From the NCBI GenBank assembly GCA_963754265.1, contig CAVWFB010000011.1:49628-113627 (forward strand): a stretch of DNA of 64,000 bases, read 5' to 3'. This document shows, in pieces, positions 49,324 through 58,040 of this stretch. The DNA comes from AC-32 sp963754265. Its GTDB lineage: Bacteria; Actinomycetota; Thermoleophilia; Gaiellales; Gaiellaceae. Below the pieces are notes generated by a model. The model saw only the letters and a program-made list of their open reading frames with translations, made no database searches and was not told the DNA's origin. A program made the translations under genes and the position numbers. How positions within the stretch are numbered: the first letter of the stretch is position 1; each line of letters starts with the position of its first letter.

Positions 49324-50862
49324 TCACCAGGGCGGCGGGTTGTGCGTCCAAGCACCGCCGAGCATCGTCGCCACGACCCGCACCTCCGGCAGCTCCTCCG
49401 GCTCGCACGTGAGCGGGTCGCGGTCGAGCACGACGAGGTCGGCGAGGAAGCCCGGGATGAGCTTGCCGCGCCTGCGCTCGTCGCCGGCCAGCCACGCGGG
49501 CGTGACGGTGCTCGCGACGAGCGCCTCCTCGACGGTGACCGCCTCATCTGCGTGCCAGGCGCCGCGGTCGTCCAGCGTCCGCAGCACACCGGCCCGGATG
49601 CCGGCAAGTGGATCGAGCTCCTCGATCGGCGCGTCCGAGCCGTTGACGAGCACTGCGCCGGAGTCGAGGAGCGAGCGGTAGGCGTACGGCAGGCTCGTCG
49701 TCCCGCCCCAGATCCGGTCGGCGAGGTCGCGGTCGGACGGTGCGTGGCTGAACTGCACCGAGGCCGTGATCCCGAGCTCTGCGAAGCGCGAGACGTCGTC
49801 GGGCGCGAGCAACTGCGCGTGCTCGATGCGCTGACGCAATCCGAGTGGCTCCCAATCGGCGCGGGTCGCCTCGAAGGCGTCGAGCGCCTCGCGGTTGGCG
49901 AGGTCCCCGATCGCGTGGACGCCGATCGGAAGGCCTGCGCGCGCGGCTCGGCGAATGTGCTCCTCCAGCTCTTCCTTGCTCGTGATCTGGACGCCGGACC
50001 CGTCGAGCAGGCGCGCCGTCTCGGAGCCGAGCGTGCCGTCCATGAAGGCCTTCAGGTAGCCGAGCTTCAGCAGCGGGCTGCCGAAGCCGCTGCGCACGTC
50101 CACGCCGGCGAGATCGTCTGCCTTCTCGGCCGGGAGCGACTGCCAGACGCGCAGCCCGAGCGAGCCCTCGGCGGCGAGGCGCTGCCAGAAGCGCAGCGCG
50201 CCGAGCCAGCCGTCCTTGTCGTGCACCGCGGTCACGCCGCGCGTGGCCGCCAGCTTCACAGCCGCGCGCATCGCCTCGACGTACTCGTCGTCGGTCGTCT
50301 CGATGTAGCGGTCGCGGAAGTTCCAGCAGGACTCCTCGCGCAGCACGCCGGTCGGCTCGCCGCGCTCGTCGAGCTCGACGACGCCGCCGGGCACCTGCAG
50401 ATCCCCTTCGGCGAGGGCGAGCCCGGCCGAGTTGAGCCAGACAGAATGCGAATCGCGGGCCATCAGCGCGACCGGGCGGTCCGGAGCGATCGCGTCCAGC
50501 GTGGCCTTCGTCGGCTCGACCTGCGGCGACCAGTCTCCGCTCCGCCAGCCCCGGCCGCGCAGCCAGGTTGACCCTGGCGCGCTCTCGAGCGCGCCGCGCA
50601 CGCGCGCGAGCGCCTCGTCCAGCGAGCTCGTGTCCTCGAGCCGGACCTCGTGCTCGGCCAGCGCCCAGGTGGGGAAGTGCACGTGCGAGTCCGTGAAGCC
50701 GGGCAGCACGCACCTCCCGCAAAGGTCGATTCGCTCGGGTCCCGGTAGCGCGGTCTCGTGCGTGCCGACGCCGCCGGCGATCGTGTCGCCCGCGATCGCG
50801 AGGCTGCGGGCCAGCGGCAGCGAGGGCTCCATCGTCCGGATGACGCCGTTCTCGAGGATCAC
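49324..50862 (-). CDS. Amidohydrolase family 3 protein (YtcJ-like)
   Basis: A 512-residue metal-dependent hydrolase of the amidohydrolase superfamily. Metal-binding PGFTDSHVHFPTW near the N-terminus, then AFMDGTLGSETARLLD, GVHAIGDLANREALD (His), RIEHAQLL (His), NGSDAPIEELDPLAGI (catalytic Asp) and the closing beta-sandwich GFLADLVVLDRDPL. The YtcJ/NfdA-type members act on N-acyl or amide bonds; the substrate is unknown. GTG 50862 has TACGAT (50877-50872) nine bases upstream. It is far from its upstream neighbour on the same strand. Confidence 0.88.
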   Translation of the reverse strand: MILENGVIRTMEPSLPLARSLAIAGDTIAGGVGTHETALPGPERIDLCGRCVLPGFTDSHVHFPTWALAEHEVRLEDTSSLDEALARVRGALESAPGSTWLRGRGWRSGDWSPQVEPTKATLDAIAPDRPVALMARDSHSVWLNSAGLALAEGDLQVPGGVVELDERGEPTGVLREESCWNFRDRYIETTDDEYVEAMRAAVKLAATRGVTAVHDKDGWLGALRFWQRLAAEGSLGLRVWQSLPAEKADDLAGVDVRSGFGSPLLKLGYLKAFMDGTLGSETARLLDGSGVQITSKEELEEHIRRAARAGLPIGVHAIGDLANREALDAFEATRADWEPLGLRQRIEHAQLLAPDDVSRFAELGITASVQFSHAPSDRDLADRIWGGTTSLPYAYRSLLDSGAVLVNGSDAPIEELDPLAGIRAGVLRTLDDRGAWHADEAVTVEEALVASTVTPAWLAGDERRRGKLIPGFLADLVVLDRDPLTCEPEELPEVRVVATMLGGAWTHNPPPW

Positions 50863-50904
50863 GTGCCTCGGATCGTACGGCCGTGGCGCCGGGTAGGTGG
50901 GCCG

Positions 50905-51096
50905 CTACGCCGTCGGCGAGGGCTCGAGCCGCTCGGCCAGCCTGCGCAGTACCGCAGCGGACGTGGATCGGAGTGCGGCCACCACCCTCCGTTCGTGCTT
51001 GGCCGTCGGTGCTCCGAGCTGCGGGCGGTAGGCCGGCTCCACCGAGCTCCTGATCTTGTCTCGAGCCGCTTCACTCGCTACGAACAGTTCGAACAT
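50905..51096 (-). CDS. Small hypothetical protein under paired LacI-type operators
   Basis: A 63-residue soluble, helix-rich protein (MFELFVASEAARDKIRSSVE... with RRVVAALRSTSAAVLRRLAERLEP). A start at ATG 51111 is possible, but AAGGAGG lies inside that longer form, five bases before the ATG at 51096, so 51096 is the real start. The leader holds both operator copies and TAGCAT on this strand. It is divergent from the lacI-type gene and likely its target. No family recognised. Confidence 0.6.
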   Translation of the reverse strand: MFELFVASEAARDKIRSSVEPAYRPQLGAPTAKHERRVVAALRSTSAAVLRRLAERLEPSPTA

Positions 51097-51112
51097 CTCG
51101 ACCTCCTTCATA

Positions 51113-51150
51113 TGAACCGATTCAGTTCCTATGCTATCTGAAACGGTTCA
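51113..51150. promoter_or_regulatory. Two LacI-type operators in a divergent region
   Basis: TGAACCGATTCA (51113-51124) and TGAAACGGTTCA (51139-51150) are two 12-bp near-palindromes with the central CG of LacI-family sites, 26 bp apart start to start. The second lies just upstream of TAGTAT (51159-51164), the likely -10 of the regulator gene. Confidence 0.7.
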
Positions 51151-51171
51151 GACGAGCGTAGTATTCCGTCT

Positions 51172-52266
51172 ATGGCGCATGAGGACGGCCGCCGGGTTCG
51201 CTTGCGAGACGTCGCAGAGCGCGCAGGCGTATCGGTCGGCAGCGCCTCGCAAGCCTTCGGCCGCCCGGAGCTCGTCTCCGAGGAGACGCGCAAGCGCGTG
51301 CTCGCGGCGGCGGACGCTCTCGGCTATGCCGGGCCAGACCCTGCGGCGCGGCGCCTGCGGACCGGGCGCGCGGGTGCCGTCGGCCTGATCTTCTCGGAGC
51401 GCCTCGGGTACCAGTTCACCGATCCGACCGCCCCCGCCTTCCTGCGGGGGATCGCCCGCGGGATGCAGGAGGCACCGACCGGCCTCCTCCTGATCCCGGA
51501 TTCGCGCTACCGCGAGGAGGCCGCCCGGACGGTGAGAGAGGCGGCGGTCGACGGCTTCGTCATCTACTCCGCGGCGCAGAACGATCCGCGCGTCGAGGCC
51601 GCGCTCTCGCGTCGGCTCCCGGTCGTCACCGTCGATCAGCCGCGCGGGGCCGCCACGCCGTTCGTGGGCATCGACGATCGCGCCGCGGCGCGCAGCGCCG
51701 CCGAGCATCTTCGCGAGCTCGGGCACGAGCGGGTCGCGGTCCTCTCGTTCATCACGGCGCTCGACCCGTCCGGAACACTCGAGCTGGATCTCAGCGTCGA
51801 GCGGCTCGAGGGCTACAAAGAGGGCTTGGGCGAAGCCTGGGACCCGACGCTCGTGCGGACGTGCCGGCCGAACGCGCCCGAGCCGGCGCGAAAGGCCACC
51901 ATCGAGCTTCTTCGTGAGCCGAATCCCCCGACCGCGATTCTCGCCATGAGCGACATGTTTGCGCTCGGCGCTCTCGAGGCTGCAGCCGAGCTGGGCGTCT
52001 CGGTTCCGGAGGACCTCTCGATCGTGGGGTTCGACGACGGTCCCGCGGCCGAGCACGCGACGCCGCCGTTGACGACGGTGGCCCAGCCGCACGAGGAGAA
52101 GGGATCGCTCGCTTCACGGTGGCTGATGAACCAGATCGAGGGCGGTGCTCCACCCGACGAGCCGCGCGCGATCCTGCCGACGGAGCTGGTCATCCGCGAC
52201 TCCACCGCTCGTCCTCGCCGCGCCGCCGGGTTGGACCTTGACCGAGGTTCGCGAGGCGGCGGATGA
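51172..52266 (+). CDS. LacI-family transcriptional regulator
   Basis: A 364-residue repressor. The N-terminal HTH (VRLRDVAERAGVSVGSASQAF, then the hinge GPDPAARRLRTGR) is followed by a periplasmic-binding-protein-like effector domain (about residues 65-345) with AVGLIFSERLG, DGFVIYSAA, VVTVDQPRGAATPFVGIDDR, AILAMSDMFALGAL and LSIVGFDDGPAAEHATPPLTTV. The start has TAGTAT seven bases upstream and no ribosome site. The paired operators upstream imply autoregulation and control of the divergent small gene. The ligand is not known; no sugar genes are near. Confidence 0.9.
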   Translation: MAHEDGRRVRLRDVAERAGVSVGSASQAFGRPELVSEETRKRVLAAADALGYAGPDPAARRLRTGRAGAVGLIFSERLGYQFTDPTAPAFLRGIARGMQEAPTGLLLIPDSRYREEAARTVREAAVDGFVIYSAAQNDPRVEAALSRRLPVVTVDQPRGAATPFVGIDDRAAARSAAEHLRELGHERVAVLSFITALDPSGTLELDLSVERLEGYKEGLGEAWDPTLVRTCRPNAPEPARKATIELLREPNPPTAILAMSDMFALGALEAAAELGVSVPEDLSIVGFDDGPAAEHATPPLTTVAQPHEEKGSLASRWLMNQIEGGAPPDEPRAILPTELVIRDSTARPRRAAGLDLDRGSRGGG

Positions 52267-52273
52267 TCGCGCG

Positions 52274-53053
52274 ATGACGCTCGTCGCTCCTCGCAGATCT
52301 CCCCGGCCGTTGCTGACCGCGGTGGTGCTGGTCGCGATTGCGCTCGTCGCCTGGATCGTGACGATCGACCGGATGCGCGGGATGGATGCGGGGCCGGGTA
52401 CCGATCTCGGCGGGCTCGGCTGGTTCGTCGGCGTCTGGGTGACGATGCTGGCGGCGATGATGCTGCCCTCGGCGGCTCCGATGACGCTGATGTTCGCCAG
52501 GGTCTCGCGCACCTCGCCGACGTGGGTGTTCGTCACCGGGTACCTCGCCGCTTGGACGGCATACGGGCTCCTCGCCTACGGCGTCTTCCGGCTGGTCATT
52601 GCTCTGGGAAGCGAGTGGCTCGCCTGGGACCGCAACGGCCCGTACGTCGCGGGCGGGGCGGTCCTGGCCGCCGGCCTCTACCAGTTGTCGCCGCTGAAAG
52701 AGGCCTGCCTACGTCACTGCCGCGGGCCCTTCCACTTCGTCGTCCACGGCTGGAGGGAGGGTCGCCTCGGCGCGCTGCACATGGGCGTCGAGCACGGCCT
52801 CTACTGCATCGGGTGCTGTTGGGGGCTGATGGTCGCCCTCTTCGCTCTCGGAGTGATGAGCCTGTTCTGGACGGCCGTTCTCACCGCGGTGATCTTCGCC
52901 GAGAAGGTTCTTCCCTTCGGCGTCCTCCTCTCGCGCGGCGTCGCCCTCACCCTGGTCGCGCTTGGGATCTGGGTGGCCGCCGCGCCGGGCAGCGTCCCGG
53001 GCCTGACGGATCCCGGAGCTCCGGGCTCGCCGTCGATGCAGATGGGTTCCTGA
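52274..53053 (+). CDS. DUF2182 membrane protein (putative metal-binding)
   Basis: A 259-residue membrane protein of the DUF2182 family. It has about seven helices and the family marks WVTMLAAMMLPSAAPM, YQLSPLKEACLRHCRGP and GVEHGLYCIGCCWGLM, which hold conserved Met, Cys and His residues. The family is described as predicted metal-binding and often lies next to DUF1326 genes; a DUF1326 gene is 2.5 kb downstream here. ATG 52274 is eight bases after the lacI stop. Function unknown. Confidence 0.85.
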   Translation: MTLVAPRRSPRPLLTAVVLVAIALVAWIVTIDRMRGMDAGPGTDLGGLGWFVGVWVTMLAAMMLPSAAPMTLMFARVSRTSPTWVFVTGYLAAWTAYGLLAYGVFRLVIALGSEWLAWDRNGPYVAGGAVLAAGLYQLSPLKEACLRHCRGPFHFVVHGWREGRLGALHMGVEHGLYCIGCCWGLMVALFALGVMSLFWTAVLTAVIFAEKVLPFGVLLSRGVALTLVALGIWVAAAPGSVPGLTDPGAPGSPSMQMGS

Positions 53054-53112
53054 GTAACCCCTTTCCGCGCTTTCGCGTTGTTCCTGTGTCTGCGAATCGA
53101 AAGGAGTTCTGA

Positions 53113-53253
53113 ATGCTTCTCTGGATACTCGTGATCGCGCTGATCATCTTCGCCGTCGCCGGTGGCGTGGCCGTGAGCCACTTCCTCTGGCTGGTTCTGA
53201 TCGTGGCGTTGATCGTGGCGATCGTCGCCGCGCTCTCGGGCCGAACCGCCTAG
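53113..53253 (+). CDS. Small two-helix membrane protein, 46 residues
   Basis: A tiny hydrophobic protein with two membrane helices (LLWILVIALIIFAVAGGVAV and FLWLVLIVALIVAIVAAL) and a short basic end (SGRTA). AAGGAG (53101-53106) lies six bases before ATG 53113, so it is surely translated. It resembles the very small hydrophobic proteins of actinobacteria and Firmicutes with unknown function. It lies between DUF2182 and the MMPL gene. Confidence 0.75.
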   Translation: MLLWILVIALIIFAVAGGVAVSHFLWLVLIVALIVAIVAALSGRTA

Positions 53254-53289
53254 GCGCGCAACCTTGGCTCCGCTTCCGGGGGTAGAGGC

Positions 53290-55503
53290 GTGACGAGCGC
53301 CGCCGTCTGGCTGCTCCTGCGTCTGCGCCTGCTCGTCCTGCCGGCGTGGATCCTTCTGGCGGTCGTGGTGACGCTGCAGCTGCCGGCGTTCACGAACCAG
53401 TCGGAGAGCGACGTCGGCGGCATGATCGCCACCGGCTCGGAGTCGGTTCGAGTGGAGGAACGCGGCGTCCGCGAGTTCGGGACGCCGCTCCTCTCCCGCG
53501 TGGCCGTAGTCCAGCGCGACCCCAAGGGGCTCTCGACGGCAGCTCAGAAGCGCACGCTCGCGCTCGCCCTTCGAATCGACCGGCACCAGGAGCCGGTGCT
53601 GCACAGCATCGCCTTCGCGCTCCCGATCTCGAACGCGAAGAAGCTCGTGCCCTCCTCTCGGGAGCACGGGACCACCGCCATCACCTATCTCTATTACCGG
53701 CCGGGGGTCGCGCCGAGCGCCCAGCTCGCGCTCGCCCAGACCTACGCGCAGAGGATTCGCGCGCAGGGCGACCCCGTCACGGGCGTCACGGGCACGATCC
53801 CCGCGCGCGAGGCCGAGTTCCGGCAGATCGAGCGCGCCTTGCCCTATGTCGAAGCGGCCACCATCGCCCTGATCGCCCTGATCCTGCTGATCGCCTTCCA
53901 GGCCATCGGCCCGCCGCTCGTCACCCTCGGAGCTGCTGCGCTCTCGTACGCGATCTCGGTGCGACTACTGACCTGGATCGCCGATGCGCTCGGCGTGCAG
54001 GTGCCCCGGGAGGTGCAGCCCGTGCTGGTGGCGCTCCTCCTGGGCCTCACGACCGACTACTCCGTCTTCTTCTTCTCCGGCGTCAAGCGCAGCCTCGCCT
54101 CCGGAGAGCGGCGCGTCCGTGCCGCGGAGCAGACCACCCGGCTCTTCCTGCCGATCATCTTCACGGCGGGGCTGATCGTGGCCTTCGGGTCCGCCTCGCT
54201 GATCGTGGGCCGGCTCGGGTTCTTCCGCGCCTTGGGGCCGGGCATGGCGGTGACGGTGCTGGTGACGCTCGCGGTGGCGGTGACGGTCATCCCGGCGACG
54301 CTCGCGATCTTCGGCCGGGCACTCTTCTGGCCCGGGCTCGGCCCGGAACGAGAGGGGGAGTCGTCGTCGCGCCTGCGGCACTCGCTCGGGCGATTCGCCA
54401 CCTGGCGGCCCGTCGCGCTCGTGCTCACGATCGGAGCCGCCGCCGTGCTCGTGCTCGGCGCGAGCCAGGCGCGCTCGACCGTGCTCGGCCTCGACCTCCT
54501 GGCCGGCCTGCCGGGAAGCGACCAGGTGAAGCAGGCTGCCGACGACGCCGGCAAGGGCTTCGCGCCGGGCATCGTCTCGCCGACCGAGCTTCTGGTCGAA
54601 GGAGAGGGACTCCGCGACGACCAGGCCGGTCTCGCGAAGCTGCAGCAACGACTCTCCGCTCGACCCGGCATCGCCGGCGTGATCGGCGCCGGCTACCAGC
54701 CCAGCCAGATCCAAGAGCCCATCTTCGTGAACTCGGCCGGGAGTGCGGCCCGATTTGCCCTCGTCCTCGACGACGACCCGCTCGGCGCCCACGCGATCCG
54801 CACGCTGCAGCGGTTGCGAGAGGACCTGCCCGGCCTGCTCTCTGCGTCCGGGCTCAGAGGCGCGCGTGCGGGGCTCGCGGGCGACACGGCGCTCGCGGAC
54901 GACACGGTGACGACCATCCACAGCGATATCGCCCGCGTGGCGCTGGCGCTGCTCCTGGCGAACTTCGTGCTGCTGGCGCTCTTCCTGCGGGCGGTGCTCG
55001 CGCCGCTCTACCTGCTCGCCGCGAGCGTTCTCGCGCTGACCGCGTCGATCGGAGCCGCCACATGGGTCTTCCAGAGCCTCTTCGGCTACCAGGATCTCGC
55101 CTACTACGTGCCGTTCGCGGCCGCGGTCCTGCTCCTGTCGCTGGGGTCCGACTACAACATCTTCGTCGTCGGGAGGATCTGGCAGGAGGCCGAGAACCGG
55201 CCCTTCCGCGAGGCGATCACGCACGCGGCGCCGCGCGCCTCCCGGACGATCGCGATCGCAGGCGTGACCCTCGCCGGCTCCTTCGCGCTGCTCGCGATCA
55301 TTCCGATCCGCGCCATGAGGGAGCTCGCCTTCGTGATGTCCGTCGGCGTCCTCATCGACAGCTTCCTCGTCCGCTCGGTCCTCGTGCCCTCGCTGATCGC
55401 CACGTTCGGCCGCATCTCATGGTGGCCGCGGCGGCCGCCCGAGACGCAGCGCGCCGCGCCGCAGCTCGAGACGCTCGAGCCGGCCGAATCCACCGAGCGC
55501 TAG
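53290..55503 (+). CDS. MMPL-family (RND superfamily) transporter
   Basis: A 737-residue membrane transporter with the two-fold MMPL plan of about 12 helices: helix 1 (LLVLPAWILLAVVVTL), an outer loop domain (about 40-185), helices with LVALLLGLTTDYSVFFFSGVKR, a second outer domain (about 400-540) and GSDYNIFVVGRIWQEA in the C-half. The Asp-Tyr pairs in both halves are the proton-relay signature. The family exports lipids or drugs in mycobacteria. The cargo is unknown. GTG start. It lies between DUF2182 and DUF1326, so it may act with them. Confidence 0.9.
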   Translation: MTSAAVWLLLRLRLLVLPAWILLAVVVTLQLPAFTNQSESDVGGMIATGSESVRVEERGVREFGTPLLSRVAVVQRDPKGLSTAAQKRTLALALRIDRHQEPVLHSIAFALPISNAKKLVPSSREHGTTAITYLYYRPGVAPSAQLALAQTYAQRIRAQGDPVTGVTGTIPAREAEFRQIERALPYVEAATIALIALILLIAFQAIGPPLVTLGAAALSYAISVRLLTWIADALGVQVPREVQPVLVALLLGLTTDYSVFFFSGVKRSLASGERRVRAAEQTTRLFLPIIFTAGLIVAFGSASLIVGRLGFFRALGPGMAVTVLVTLAVAVTVIPATLAIFGRALFWPGLGPEREGESSSRLRHSLGRFATWRPVALVLTIGAAAVLVLGASQARSTVLGLDLLAGLPGSDQVKQAADDAGKGFAPGIVSPTELLVEGEGLRDDQAGLAKLQQRLSARPGIAGVIGAGYQPSQIQEPIFVNSAGSAARFALVLDDDPLGAHAIRTLQRLREDLPGLLSASGLRGARAGLAGDTALADDTVTTIHSDIARVALALLLANFVLLALFLRAVLAPLYLLAASVLALTASIGAATWVFQSLFGYQDLAYYVPFAAAVLLLSLGSDYNIFVVGRIWQEAENRPFREAITHAAPRASRTIAIAGVTLAGSFALLAIIPIRAMRELAFVMSVGVLIDSFLVRSVLVPSLIATFGRISWWPRRPPETQRAAPQLETLEPAESTER

Positions 55504-55527
55504 GCGCCCGTGTAGCCTGGCGCCCGC

Positions 55528-56145
55528 GTGAACGGCGACTGGCGCGTGGCGGGCTCCTACCTCGAGTCGTGCAACTGCGAGGCGATCTGCCCTTGCCGCC
55601 GGATCGACGGGGTCATGGGCGGGCGTTCGACCTACGGCGAGTGCCTCGGCGCCCTCTCGTGGCAGATCGAGGAAGGCTCCGCCGACGCCGTCGACCTCGC
55701 GGGGCTCGGCGTCGTGCTTGCGACTCGTTACAGCGACGACGAGGAGGGCTCGCCGTGGAGCTTCGTGCTCTACCTCGACGAGCGGGCGGACGACCCGCAG
55801 CGCGAGGCGCTCGAGGCGATCTTCACCGGCCGGTCTCGGGGAACGCAGCTCGAGCACTTTCCCTGGGCCTGGAAGGCGAGCCATCTGCTCGCGGTGCGCC
55901 CTGCGCGGATCGAGATCGACCACACGCCGGGTCGCGGGTGGTTCCGCGCGGGCGGCTTCGTCGAGGTTCGCGTCTCCGGTCCGGTGGCAAGCGGCGAGAC
56001 GGTCACCTGCGTCATCCCCGGTCACGAGCGCACCGGCCAGGAGATCGTCGCCGAGTCGCTGCGGGTAGGCGATCCGGAGCTCGAGTTCGCGTTTCGCGGC
56101 AACTGCGGCTACGAGAGCGACTTCGAGTACCAGGGCTCGACGTAG
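55528..56145 (+). CDS. DUF1326 family protein
   Basis: A 205-residue protein of the DUF1326 family. The Cys-rich N-terminus is typical (SYLESCNCEAICPCRR), then WSFVLYLDERADDPQREALEAIFTGR and the later FRGNCGYESDFEY. The Cys cluster could bind a metal. DUF1326 and DUF2182 genes are often neighbours, and here both flank the MMPL gene. GTG 55528 has TAGCCT (55513-55518) nine bases upstream. Function unknown. Confidence 0.87.
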   Translation: MNGDWRVAGSYLESCNCEAICPCRRIDGVMGGRSTYGECLGALSWQIEEGSADAVDLAGLGVVLATRYSDDEEGSPWSFVLYLDERADDPQREALEAIFTGRSRGTQLEHFPWAWKASHLLAVRPARIEIDHTPGRGWFRAGGFVEVRVSGPVASGETVTCVIPGHERTGQEIVAESLRVGDPELEFAFRGNCGYESDFEYQGST

Positions 56146-56154
56146 ACTCAGGCC

Positions 56155-57336
56155 GTGCCGAGCGACCCGCTGACCGACGACCAGCGCGAGATTCGCGACC
56201 TCGTGCGCGACCTCGCGCGCGAGCGCGTCGCGCCGCGGGCCGCGGAAATCGACAAGTCGGCCGAGTTCCCGTGGGACATGGTCGAGCTGATGCGCGAGCA
56301 CGACCTGCTCGGGCTTCCGTTCGACGAGGAGCACGGCGGTACCGGCACCGGCGCGTTGATGGTGCTGGTCGCGATCGAGGAGCTCTCCAAGGTCTGCGCC
56401 ACGACCGGCCTCATCCTCGCGGTGCAGGAGCTCGGGTCCCTCGGGCTCAAGCTCGCCGGAACCGGCGAGCAGAAGGCCCGCTACCTCCCACGACTCGCGA
56501 GCGGCGAGTGGCTGGCGGCGTACGCGCTGACCGAGCCCGGCTCCGGCTCCGACTCGGCCGCCATGCGTACCGAGGCGCGACGCGAGGGCGACGAGTACGT
56601 GCTCAACGGCGGCAAGCGCTTCATCACCAACGCCGGGGTCGCCGAGCTCTACACGGTCTTCGCCAAGACCGATCCCGAGGCCGGGCACGGCGGCATCTCG
56701 GCCTTCGTGGTCGAGGCGAGCTCGCCGGGCTTCGAGGTCGGGCGCATCGAGCCGAAGATGGGGATCAAGGGCTCGACGACCGGCGAGATCTTCTTCAACG
56801 ATTGCCGGGTCCCCGCAGAGAACCTGCTCGGTGCCGAGGGCGAAGGCTTCGCGATCGCGATGCGGATCCTCGATCGCTCGCGCCCGGGGATCGGCGCGCA
56901 GGGCCTCGGGCTCGCGCAGGGCGCGACCGACTACGCGCTCGAGTACGCGAAGTCGCGCGAGACGATGGGCAAGCCGATCGCCGAGCACCAGCTGATCGCC
57001 GCGACGCTGGCCGACATGGAGACGAAGTGCGAGGCGGCGCGCGGCCTGCTCTACAAGTGCGGCCAGCTGATCGACGAGGGCGCAGACGGCCCGGAGCTGA
57101 CGAAGATCTCGGCGATGGCGAAGCTCTACTGCACCGACGTCGCGATGGAGGTCACCACCGACGCGGTGCAGATCCTTGGCGGCTACGGCTACATCCAGGA
57201 GTATCCGGTCGAGCGGATGATGCGCGACGCCAAGATCACGCAGATCTACGAAGGAACGAACCAGATCCAACGGCTCGTGATCGCGCGGCAGATGCTGAAG
57301 GAGAACCGTGCCTCTCTCCTGGCGGAGGTCGGCTGA
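56155..57336 (+). CDS. Acyl-CoA dehydrogenase
   Basis: A complete 393-residue flavin acyl-CoA dehydrogenase, close to butyryl- or short-chain types. Marks are YALTEPGSGSDSAAM, the FAD loop KRFITNAGVA, MGIKGSTTGEIFFNDCRVP, VQILGGYGYIQEYPVERMMRDAKI and catalytic Glu in IYEGTNQIQR. GTG 56155 has TAGACT (56143-56148) six bases upstream; its TAG is the DUF1326 stop. The stop overlaps the CTG of the next gene. A second, different ACAD starts the window. Electron-transfer flavoprotein genes are not seen. Confidence 0.95.
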   Translation: MPSDPLTDDQREIRDLVRDLARERVAPRAAEIDKSAEFPWDMVELMREHDLLGLPFDEEHGGTGTGALMVLVAIEELSKVCATTGLILAVQELGSLGLKLAGTGEQKARYLPRLASGEWLAAYALTEPGSGSDSAAMRTEARREGDEYVLNGGKRFITNAGVAELYTVFAKTDPEAGHGGISAFVVEASSPGFEVGRIEPKMGIKGSTTGEIFFNDCRVPAENLLGAEGEGFAIAMRILDRSRPGIGAQGLGLAQGATDYALEYAKSRETMGKPIAEHQLIAATLADMETKCEAARGLLYKCGQLIDEGADGPELTKISAMAKLYCTDVAMEVTTDAVQILGGYGYIQEYPVERMMRDAKITQIYEGTNQIQRLVIARQMLKENRASLLAEVG

Positions 57337-58040
57337 CGGAGCAGGCGCGCAGCTTCAACCGCGCGGCCGAGGAGTACGAGCGTGGGCGCCCCGGCTGGCC
57401 GCCCGAGGTGCTCGACGCGGTACCCGTCTCCAACGAGGCGACGGTGCTCGACCTCGGCGCCGGAACCGGCAAGCTGACCCGCGTCCTCGCCGACCGGTAC
57501 GCACGGGTGATCGCCCTCGAGCCGCTCGCGGAGCTGCGGGCGATCCTCGAGGAGCGCGTGCCCCAAGCCGAGCCGCTGCCGGGGCTAGCGGAGGCGATCC
57601 CGCTTCCCGACGCCTCCGTAGACGCCGTCTTCGCAGGGCAGGCGTTCCACTGGTTCGCGAACGAGGTCGCCCTCGCGGAGATCGCGCGCGTCCTGCGGCC
57701 GGGCGGCGTGCTGGCGCGTCTGTGGAACGAGGCGATCGAGCCGAACCCGCTCCCCGAGGGCTACCGCCGGCGGTTGAGCGAGTTGCACGACGCGATGCGG
57801 CCGACTCCGATCGACGAGCGAATTCTCGAGGGCGCGCCCTTCGGAGAAGTGCACGAAGGCGCGGTCGAGCACGAGCAGCGCTCGAGCCGGGACGACGTGC
57901 TCGCATTCGCAGCTTCGGTCAGCTGGATCGCGAGCCGCGACGACCGCGACGAGCTGCTCGGCGAGCTGGCGTCGCTGCTCCCCGAAGGCGACTACACCTT
58001 CCAGATGCGGGCGAACCTCGCGTGGGCGACGAGGAACTGA
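57333..58040 (+). CDS. Class I SAM-dependent methyltransferase, apparent CTG start
   Basis: A 235-residue methyltransferase (Methyltransf_11 type). SAM motif I VLDLGAGTGKLTRVLADR, then VIALEPLAELRAIL, IPLPDASVDAVFAGQAFHWF and IARVLRPGGVLARLWNE. Homology starts at LTEQARSFNRAAEEYERGRP, just at the CTG 57333, which overlaps the preceding stop as CTGA and has GGAGG (57324-57328) four bases upstream. No ATG, GTG or TTG lies in the 20 codons before it. The substrate is unknown. It overlaps the LigD-like gene by 19 bp. Confidence 0.87.
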   Translation: MTEQARSFNRAAEEYERGRPGWPPEVLDAVPVSNEATVLDLGAGTGKLTRVLADRYARVIALEPLAELRAILEERVPQAEPLPGLAEAIPLPDASVDAVFAGQAFHWFANEVALAEIARVLRPGGVLARLWNEAIEPNPLPEGYRRRLSELHDAMRPTPIDERILEGAPFGEVHEGAVEHEQRSSRDDVLAFAASVSWIASRDDRDELLGELASLLPEGDYTFQMRANLAWATRN

